This document shows, piece by piece, positions 1 to 5,010 of a stretch of 5,010 bases of DNA. The notes below the pieces were generated by a model. It was not told the origin of the DNA. It made no database searches and saw only the letters and a list, made by a program, of their open reading frames with translations. The position numbers and the translations under genes are program-made. How positions within the stretch are numbered: position 1 is the first letter of the stretch; each line of letters begins with the position of its first letter. The stretch comes from Gorillibacterium sp. (GTDB taxonomy: Bacteria; Bacillota; Bacilli; Paenibacillales; NBRC-103111): assembly GCA_023511325.1 (NCBI GenBank), contig JAIMBU010000311.1:1-5010 (forward strand), read 5' to 3'.

Positions 1-538
1 GGTGGATAGTTCCCGCCAAAAGCACGACCAAGAAATAACGTCTCCAGTTGCCCTCCAGTAAATATTTGGTCCCGGCAAAGACGATCGCTGCCGCGAGATA
101 TTGACGGATACCATTCATTGAGGTAACGAACATGCCTGACGTCAGGAATACATAGATACTGAGTTCAACCATGGCTGAGTACTTGTAGAGGACCAAAAAA
201 ATCAGCAGGTTGGTTAGGAATGCTGAAACAAAAACCAGAAGCTGAGGATCTTCTGAAAAACGATGCAATACCAGCTGGAGAACGCCAAAGCCAACATCTT
301 TAGCGGCGAAAATACTCGCCCAGCTGTAATCATCGGTGATATAAGCATGCATATAATAAAAGGTATCTCCAATGTTGTTGCGCAGACCGGATACAAGAAT
401 CAAACAAACGCCTGCCATAAATAGCAGCAGCTTGTTTGGCCTTGCCGGCATAGTTCCAAAGGAAACCGGTACTGCAAAGTACCGCGCCATCAGCGAAAAA
501 AAGAAGACAATCGCTAGATTAGCCCATAGTATCGTCAT
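1..538 (-). CDS. epsG: EpsG-like membrane protein of EPS polymerisation, 3' partial
   Basis: The first 179 residues are visible (538 down to 2); the frame is still open at the window edge and the C-terminal half is missing, since family members are about 350-370 residues. The protein is strongly hydrophobic with likely membrane helices near residues 3-20, 36-52, 97-118, 123-140, 143-160 and 165 to the edge. Recognisable EpsG-family features are ARPNKLLLF (32-40), VSGLRNNIGDTFYY (49-62) with a conserved-looking Arg in the first loop, SEDPQL (95-100), and NGIRQYLAAAI (142-152), followed by GNWRRYFLVVLLAGTIH (163-179). EpsG proteins are thought to act as Wzy-like polymerases of the EPS repeat unit in the membrane. 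There is no signal peptide beyond the first helix. The start is set by the ATGA overlap with the GT2 gene and by GGGAG upstream. Confidence 0.88.
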   Translation of the reverse strand, partial: MTILWANLAIVFFFSLMARYFAVPVSFGTMPARPNKLLLFMAGVCLILVSGLRNNIGDTFYYMHAYITDDYSWASIFAAKDVGFGVLQLVLHRFSEDPQLLVFVSAFLTNLLIFLVLYKYSAMVELSIYVFLTSGMFVTSMNGIRQYLAAAIVFAGTKYLLEGNWRRYFLVVLLAGTIH

Positions 539-1428
539 TGGGCTGGCTCCCGTCTGGTCTTCGTCCGTATATAGACATACAGCAGAAAACCCGGAAAAGC
601 TGCCAGCAGGGTGAGCCCTCTGCAGGGTGTCTCTTTGAAAAAATGAACATCCCGGGCGATCAAGCTGCTGGAGACGTAGTGAATGGCTTGGCGGAATTTA
701 AAAAGTGTTCCAGGGAAGGGAAGCTTCATCAATTCGCGGCGGTAAAAGGCAAAGCCCTGTGGATTACGGCGATACTGCCTGAACATGTTCTGTGATGAGC
801 CGTCTAACATATACTCAACCGTACACAACACTTCATTCAGTAGCAGGAGCTCGTAGTCAAGATCGAGCTTGTAGTATTTGTAGGCAAGCCCGACATAATT
901 TTCGTTGGCGAATAACGGATAGGGATACTGACGGGTTAATTCGCTGCGATAGACCAGCTTCTTATCGCCCGTAACTCCATGCCGATTGTACAAATCGAAC
1001 AAGGTTGCACGGGACACCTCTGTCGGCAGCCTTGAGCCAATCACCTGTCCATCCCTATCTGCGTCAAGACCAACGAGTCCACTCACCTGATCATTGCCGT
1101 ATTTATGCCAAAAGCTGAGAATCCTCGCTACCGCATCATCAGGCATGAAATCGTCGGAATCGATGCACAGGTTCAATTCGGTATCGATCAATTGATAAGC
1201 TGTGTTGTGTGCTCCGTGCATACCTTGATTCTGCTGAAACTGGTAGCGAATCTCAATCTTTTGCTCTTCCATCCAGCACTCCACTAAATCCTTCGTATCG
1301 TCCACCGAGCCGTCGTCGATAATGAGCCAGACGAAATCTTTGCTGGTTTGACGCTTCAAGCTTTCGTAACATCGGCCTAGGCAATACCCACGATTGTACG
1401 TCGGAGTGAATACGGTCAGTTGCTTCAT
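535..1428 (-). CDS. Family 2 glycosyltransferase (GT-A fold)
   Basis: This 297-residue protein starts at an ATG with a strong ribosome binding site. The N-terminal GT-A domain has VFTPTYNRGYCLGRCYESL (6-24), IDDGSVDDT (37-45), and a metal- and nucleotide-binding DxD-type motif in CIDSDDF (88-94). The central part contains FANENYVGLAYKYYKLDLDY (173-192), where GT2 enzymes usually carry acceptor-binding and catalytic acidic residues; the base itself cannot be assigned by eye. A C-terminal hydrophobic stretch (about 270-287, GLTLLAAFPGFLLYVYI) followed by basic residues suggests membrane association. The likely role is adding one sugar to the lipid-linked EPS repeat unit; donor and acceptor are unknown. 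It sits between EpsF-like and EpsG-like coding regions. B. subtilis has one GT2 nearby, EpsE (also a flagellar clutch), but the motifs remembered for EpsE differ, so I do not give it that name. Its TGA overlaps the next ATG. Confidence 0.88.
   Translation of the reverse strand: MKQLTVFTPTYNRGYCLGRCYESLKRQTSKDFVWLIIDDGSVDDTKDLVECWMEEQKIEIRYQFQQNQGMHGAHNTAYQLIDTELNLCIDSDDFMPDDAVARILSFWHKYGNDQVSGLVGLDADRDGQVIGSRLPTEVSRATLFDLYNRHGVTGDKKLVYRSELTRQYPYPLFANENYVGLAYKYYKLDLDYELLLLNEVLCTVEYMLDGSSQNMFRQYRRNPQGFAFYRRELMKLPFPGTLFKFRQAIHYVSSSLIARDVHFFKETPCRGLTLLAAFPGFLLYVYIRTKTRREPAQ
547..551 (-). promoter_or_regulatory. Ribosome binding site for the EpsG-like gene
   Basis: GGGAG on the minus strand lies 8 bases before the ATG at 538, inside the 3' end of the GT2 gene. 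Together with the ATGA stop/start overlap (538-535) it supports this start and implies coupled translation of the two genes. Confidence 0.55.
1253..1428 (-). other. 176-base out-of-frame overlap between the GT4 fusion and the GT2 gene
   Basis: The GT4 fusion frame continues past the GT2 ATG at 1428 to a TGA at 1255-1253. The GT2 frame here encodes its nucleotide-binding N-terminus (VFTPTYNR, IDDGSVDDT), so it is clearly the functional frame. The overlapping tail of the fusion is Arg-rich (for example LAHYRRRLGGRYEGF) and has no family resemblance that I recognise. It is best read as accidental extension after loss of the normal stop, not as a domain. Confidence 0.75.
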
Positions 1429-3688
1429 CCTTCACCCCTCCCTCTGCAGCAGCGATGTAAAAGGCTTGCATGCGCTTTGCCGTTCGCTTGATATCGTAGC
1501 CTCGATCAGCTATATCCGCTGCTCGAATCGTCCGTGATCTCCCTTCTGCTGCCAAAAGGACAAGCCTCTCAACCCATACCCCTTTATCCGTAAGCGGCAA
1601 TCGTTCAACCAAGCCCATGCCCAAATCTGCTTCCGGCGATATGGTAGCCGAGATTAAGCAAGAAAGGCCAGCCCCTTGTGCCTCAACGAGGACGACCGGT
1701 AAGCCTTCATGAAGAGAAGGGAATACAAAAGCATCCATTGCTTGCAGCAGGCGAAATACGTCACTGCGTACCCCGAGAAACTGGACATGCTCTGCTAGTC
1801 CAAGCTCCTCTGCTCGCTTAAGCATCCTCTCCTGGAGTGGTCCTGTTCCGGCCAGCAGCAATATCGAATCCGCCACCTGTGCATGGAATTGACTAAATAT
1901 CTCCAATAGGAATGCATGATTTTTTTGATGGGCAAAACGTCCTACATGACCGATGACGAAAGTCCCCTCGGTTAGTCCCAACTCGTTGCGGACCTCACGG
2001 CGAAGACTCGGACGAAACGAAAATCGCTCAATATCAATTCCATTTGGGATAATAACTGCCTGCTCTGCTTTGTTGGTAAAAAGCCATTTGGCTGCTGCCT
2101 GGGAACAGGCTAACGTGTGCGTAGCTGTAAATGCAATCCGCCGACCCACTGCCCATTTGTATAGTCGTGCTGGGGTGCCACCCTCGCTGCGAGTATTATG
2201 ACTGTGCGCGATCCGCACGGGAACTCCAGATTTTCGGGCTGCAGCAAGTGGTAGCCCGCTCATTTTATCTAGGTGGGAATGGACCACCTGATACTCAGGG
2301 TGGGCAACGAAAAAGGTTTTTAGCGCCTTGGTATAGTGGCGATGACCGACCTCAGAGACATAAGGGATCTGATGGATTCTTCCGCCAAGCTGGCGAATCT
2401 CATCATCGAACACCCCCGGCTTGCAGGTGAGAAAATCGAACTGTACCCGGCTGCGATTGACATTCCGGTACAGATTCATCAACAACGTCTCTGCTCCACC
2501 ACGGTTCATATTGACGACGACATGGAGGATGCGCAGTGGATCGTCGTCAGCAGTCGGCACCAAGGGATTCATATAGCGGGAGTAGATCCCAGCCATCCGT
2601 TCCAGCACGACTGGAAGTCCGTAGCGGTACTCCACCCGACGCCGACCCACTGCTCCCATCATCCGTCTAAGCAGTGGTTCCTTGACCAGTATCGCTACCT
2701 TGAGGGCCAATTCGTGACTGTCGTTTGGCTGAACCAACCAGCCATTGTCTTCATTGAGGATGAGTTCGCGGTGCCCGCGATTCAAACTCGCTATCACAGG
2801 CACAGCACATGCCATCGCTTCCATAATATTTACGGGAAGCCCTTCACGAAAGCTCGCTGACACCGCCACATCACACATCGGTAGCAGGGAGGCAATGTCA
2901 TTGCGTTGGCCTAGAAAATCAACTTGATCCAATAGACCGAGTTTAGTTGCCAACAGGCGACTTGCAGCAAGCAGCGGACCCTCACCAGCGAATAACAGCC
3001 GGGCATGTGGTGCTTCATCCTTCACCTTGGCAAAAGCTCGAAGGATCATCTGCTGATTTTTATTGCGATTGAATTCTGCCGAGCAGAAGAGGAGAAAGGC
3101 GTCAGGTGAGTATCCGTATTGCTGACGCAGCTCCTGCTTGCGGGAGTCATCGACCGGATGAAAACGCTCGGGATCAACACCAACACCAGGTACAAGTTCA
3201 ATGGCTCCAGCCCGAAACCGATGCTTAACCGCACGATCATAATCCTCCTGATTAATGGTGATCAGGCAATCCGTATATGCACTGAGCAACCATTCAACTG
3301 GATAGTAAATGAGCCAGCTCAGTAGTGACGAGCCCTTGCTAAAGTGAAAGCCATGAGCAGTGTAGAGGACTTGTGTCCCGCGTCTTCTCGCTGCACGAGC
3401 AGCGAGGCGCGCCAATACACCGCCTAGTGGCGTATGACAATGGATCATATCGTATTGATTTTCATTGATAATGTTTCTCAATTGAAAATAGGCTTTTATA
3501 TTCTTTAAATGAAAGGGAGAACGCCTAATATCAATGTGATGCTGTACATCAACATCTAGCAACGCTGTTTCTCCTCCAGCGACGGTGTGGATTTCCCAGC
3601 CTTGCTCTTTAAACCACCGGAAGTAAGGAAGATGAAAACCCCCAAAGTGTTTGTCGATCGTTGCACAGAATAGAACCTTTCCAGTCAT
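1253..3688 (-). CDS. epsD-epsF: Fused double GT4 glycosyltransferase (EpsD-like + EpsF-like)
   Basis: This 811-residue frame has two complete GT-B fold, family 4 glycosyltransferases in series. Residues 1-373 look EpsD-like: VLFCAT near the start, HCHTPLGGVLARLAAR (83-98), YTAHGFHF (109-116), PGVGVD (167-172), and an EX7E motif at E282/E290 (REGLPVNIME). Residues 385-751 look EpsF-like: MNRGGAE (394-400), AHSHNT (494-499), IPNGID (547-552), GRFAHQKN (583-590) and EX7E at E661/E669 (HEGLPVVLVE). A short linker, roughly NPLVPTADDD, joins them with no stop and no ribosome binding site before the internal Met373. Single GT4 enzymes are about 350-400 residues, so the length is twice normal. The likely role is adding two sugars from nucleotide donors to a lipid-linked EPS repeat unit in the cytoplasm; donors and acceptors are unknown. 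The last 60 residues (752-811) do not look like GT4 sequence and mostly overlap the next gene out of frame, so the natural C-terminus may be near residue 751. Confidence 0.88.
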   Translation of the reverse strand: MTGKVLFCATIDKHFGGFHLPYFRWFKEQGWEIHTVAGGETALLDVDVQHHIDIRRSPFHLKNIKAYFQLRNIINENQYDMIHCHTPLGGVLARLAARAARRRGTQVLYTAHGFHFSKGSSLLSWLIYYPVEWLLSAYTDCLITINQEDYDRAVKHRFRAGAIELVPGVGVDPERFHPVDDSRKQELRQQYGYSPDAFLLFCSAEFNRNKNQQMILRAFAKVKDEAPHARLLFAGEGPLLAASRLLATKLGLLDQVDFLGQRNDIASLLPMCDVAVSASFREGLPVNIMEAMACAVPVIASLNRGHRELILNEDNGWLVQPNDSHELALKVAILVKEPLLRRMMGAVGRRRVEYRYGLPVVLERMAGIYSRYMNPLVPTADDDPLRILHVVVNMNRGGAETLLMNLYRNVNRSRVQFDFLTCKPGVFDDEIRQLGGRIHQIPYVSEVGHRHYTKALKTFFVAHPEYQVVHSHLDKMSGLPLAAARKSGVPVRIAHSHNTRSEGGTPARLYKWAVGRRIAFTATHTLACSQAAAKWLFTNKAEQAVIIPNGIDIERFSFRPSLRREVRNELGLTEGTFVIGHVGRFAHQKNHAFLLEIFSQFHAQVADSILLLAGTGPLQERMLKRAEELGLAEHVQFLGVRSDVFRLLQAMDAFVFPSLHEGLPVVLVEAQGAGLSCLISATISPEADLGMGLVERLPLTDKGVWVERLVLLAAEGRSRTIRAADIADRGYDIKRTAKRMQAFYIAAAEGGVKDEATDRIHSDVQSWVLPRPMLRKLEASNQQRFRLAHYRRRLGGRYEGFSGVLDGRAKD
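1435..1445 (-). promoter_or_regulatory. Ribosome binding site for the GT2 gene, inside the GT4 fusion frame
   Basis: The minus strand reads AGAGGGAGGGGTGAAGGATG, with the ATG at 1428. The AGGGG core (1439-1435) lies 6 bases before the start codon, a strong site for a Bacillales gene. It fixes the GT2 start, and because it is within the upstream coding frame it suggests translational coupling. Its G4 run (1438-1435) also decides whether the upstream frame stops at the TGA at 1434-1432. Confidence 0.75.
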
Positions 3689-3694
3689 ATTTGT

Positions 3695-3700
3695 TCACCC
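3695..3700 (-). promoter_or_regulatory. Ribosome binding site for the double glycosyltransferase
   Basis: GGGTGA on the minus strand ends 6 bases before the ATG at 3688 and lies in the 42-base gap after the dehydratase stop. It fits the anti-Shine-Dalgarno sequence and supports the chosen start, which also gives the N-terminus MTGKVLFCAT expected of EpsD-like proteins. A second purine tract, AGAGGGG (3710-3704), lies too far upstream to be the main site. The gap shows no hairpin with a U-tract, so read-through from the dehydratase gene is expected. Confidence 0.6.
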
Positions 3701-3730
3701 AGGCCCCTCTAACAGAACTATATCGCTTAC

Positions 3731-5010
3731 TTATAACTCCTGAACGGCTGCCCGTACGTCAATGGGCTGAAATATCCTTTTGCTGCTCATTTTATGAATA
3801 GAGACCACTTCTGCTGTTGATTTCCGGTTAGCCAAAGCCAATAGCTTCTCCCGCAACTGGGCTTTCTCCGTAAATTCATACGTTCCAATGATTTCATGAA
3901 TTTCCTCGATGCGAATCTCAGCCGTTTTGCCAACATAGATTTTGGGATGAATCTGCTGCTGATCTTGCATTTCCTCATCCTTGAGCAGCTCTTCGAACAG
4001 CTTCTCTCCCGGCCGAATACCGGAAAATTCGATTCCAATATCTTCAACAGAGTGACCAGACAACCGAATGAGATTAGTCGCAAGATCAACAATCCTCACA
4101 GGCTCTCCCATATCCAGCACGAAAATCTCCCCACCCGCGGCAAGAGCTCCCGCCTGTATGACCAAGGCTGACGCCTCTGGAATCGTCATGAAATAACGAA
4201 CCATCTCCGGATGGGTTACGGTAACAGGCCCCCCTGCTGCAATCTGCTGCTTAAAGAGTGGAATCACGCTACCTCGACTACCCAGCACATTACCGAAACG
4301 AACCGCAACGAATTTGGTGTTGCTTGTTTTATTCATGTATTGAATAATCATTTCTGCTAGTCTTTTTGAGGCGCCCATGACACTGGTGGGGTTCACGGCT
4401 TTATCAGTCGAGATCATGACAAAGGTTTCCACACCGCTTACGCTTGCTGCACGAGCCGTATGAAGGGTCCCGATGATATTGTTCTTAACGGCCTCCTCCG
4501 GGTTGCGCTCCATCAGAGGAACATGCTTGTGCGCAGCTGCATGGTAGACAACCTGTGGCCGATGGGCTTTCATGATCGCCCTCATGCGGTTGGCATCCTG
4601 TATGTCGGCAATCTCCGTAACATAATCAATCTTGTTATCCTTATATAACCCGCGAAGCTCCATTTCGATGGAGTAGATGCTGTTCTCCCCATGTCCCAGC
4701 AGAATCAATCTTGCCGGAGAGAATTTAGAAATCTGCCGACAGATTTCTGACCCAATTGAACCCCCTGCTCCCGTTACCAGGACGACTCTGCCCGTGATCA
4801 AACCAGATATGCTCTCCGTGTCCAGCATTACCGGCTGACGACCCAATAGATCCTCCACCTGAATCTCCCGAAACTGATTGACCGAAACCCGACCCATAGC
4901 TAAATCCTCCAGCATCGGGATAATTTGTGTCTTTGCCGTTGTTCCAGAACATTCCTCGTAAATCCGATTTAAATCTTTTTGACGCAGGGATGGAATGGCA
5001 ATGACGATAT
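3731..5010 (-). CDS. epsC: EpsC-like NDP-sugar dehydratase (FlaA1/CapD/WbpM family), 5' partial
   Basis: The frame is open to the window edge, so the start and N-terminus are missing; 425 residues are visible (first complete codon 5008-5006) and the TAA stop is at 3733-3731. An ATG at 4915 is internal, because the residues upstream (IVIAIPSLRQKDLNRIYEEC) still read as family sequence. Visible parts: the end of the N-terminal nucleotide-binding-like region, the VSVNQFREIQVEDLLGRQPV linker, then an extended SDR domain with TGAGGSIG for NAD(P) binding (4774-4751), HAAAHKHVPLME, ISTDKAVNPTSVMGASKR and RPGEKLFEELL. Met (codon 4378-4376) occupies the usual Tyr position of YxxxK, the Ser-Met-Lys arrangement known from WbpM. 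Family members are about 600 residues with N-terminal membrane helices and dehydrate UDP-GlcNAc at C4/C6; B. subtilis EpsC makes the precursor of a diamino sugar for the biofilm polysaccharide. The exact product stereochemistry cannot be read here. It is probably co-transcribed with the genes below it. Confidence 0.93.
   Translation of the reverse strand, partial: IVIAIPSLRQKDLNRIYEECSGTTAKTQIIPMLEDLAMGRVSVNQFREIQVEDLLGRQPVMLDTESISGLITGRVVLVTGAGGSIGSEICRQISKFSPARLILLGHGENSIYSIEMELRGLYKDNKIDYVTEIADIQDANRMRAIMKAHRPQVVYHAAAHKHVPLMERNPEEAVKNNIIGTLHTARAASVSGVETFVMISTDKAVNPTSVMGASKRLAEMIIQYMNKTSNTKFVAVRFGNVLGSRGSVIPLFKQQIAAGGPVTVTHPEMVRYFMTIPEASALVIQAGALAAGGEIFVLDMGEPVRIVDLATNLIRLSGHSVEDIGIEFSGIRPGEKLFEELLKDEEMQDQQQIHPKIYVGKTAEIRIEEIHEIIGTYEFTEKAQLREKLLALANRKSTAEVVSIHKMSSKRIFQPIDVRAAVQEL

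Noticed and set aside
2570..2596. An independent start for an EpsF-like protein at Met373 (ATG at 2572, overlapping an out-of-frame TGA as ATGA)
   Set aside because: The bases just upstream (GGGATCTACTCCCGCTAT) contain no well-placed ribosome binding site, and the upstream frame reads through without a stop. The ATGA is in the wrong frame to end the EpsD-like half.
2336..2860. A 174-codon open frame on the plus strand
   Set aside because: It lies entirely antisense to the GT4 fusion across conserved coding sequence, and its translation shows no recognisable domain. It is best explained as a shadow of the minus-strand codons.
3689..3730. A possible terminator or promoter in the gap between the dehydratase and the GT4 fusion
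   Set aside because: At 42 bases the gap holds no inverted repeat with a U-tract and no convincing -35/-10 pair; only a ribosome binding site is supported.
3731..4915. The ATG at 4915 as the true start of the dehydratase
   Set aside because: The frame stays open upstream to the window edge and encodes residues typical of the family before the VSVNQFREIQVEDLLGR linker. The gene therefore begins outside the window.
4725..4952. A 75-codon minus-strand frame in another phase with Gly/Ser-rich translation
   Set aside because: It overlaps the NAD(P)-binding region of the dehydratase, and its composition is what the alternate phase of that glycine-rich motif would give.
5009..5010. The EAR (eps-associated RNA) antitermination element known from B. 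subtilis eps operons
   Set aside because: In B. subtilis it lies between epsB and epsC, which here would be beyond the window edge. Nothing inside the window resembles it.

Overview
The window is a slice of an exopolysaccharide (EPS, biofilm matrix) operon of the Bacillus subtilis eps type. All genes are on the minus strand, so transcription runs from position 5010 towards position 1. The encoded proteins resemble, in order, EpsC, EpsD, EpsF, a family 2 glycosyltransferase and EpsG. This resemblance, the purine-rich ribosome binding sites and the intermediate G+C content suggest a Bacillales bacterium. A Paenibacillus- or Brevibacillus-like host would fit, but the genus is a guess from the sequence alone.

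Layout in transcription order: (1) 5010-3731, the C-terminal two thirds or so of an EpsC-like nucleoside-diphosphate-sugar dehydratase of the FlaA1/CapD/WbpM family, whose N-terminal membrane part lies outside the window. (2) A 42-base gap (3730-3689) with a ribosome binding site and no visible terminator. (3) 3688-1253, an 811-residue reading frame that joins two complete GT-B fold, family 4 glycosyltransferases in one polypeptide: an EpsD-like half and an EpsF-like half. (4) 1428-535, a GT-A fold, family 2 glycosyltransferase that starts 176 bases inside the end of the previous frame. (5) 538-2, the first 179 residues of an EpsG-like multispanning membrane protein that overlaps its predecessor by an ATGA and runs off the window edge.

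Inferred joint role: the dehydratase starts conversion of UDP-GlcNAc to a modified amino sugar, the three glycosyltransferase domains add sugars to a lipid-linked repeat unit at the cytoplasmic face of the membrane, and the EpsG-like protein acts in polymerisation at the membrane. The close packing indicates a single transcript with translational coupling.

The main oddities are the EpsD-EpsF fusion, the long out-of-frame overlap at its 3' end (which one fewer G in a G4 run would abolish), and a gene order that differs from B. subtilis, where epsE separates epsD from epsF. No RNA genes, mobile elements, CRISPR arrays or convincing promoters or terminators were seen. There is no gene-free stretch longer than 42 bases.
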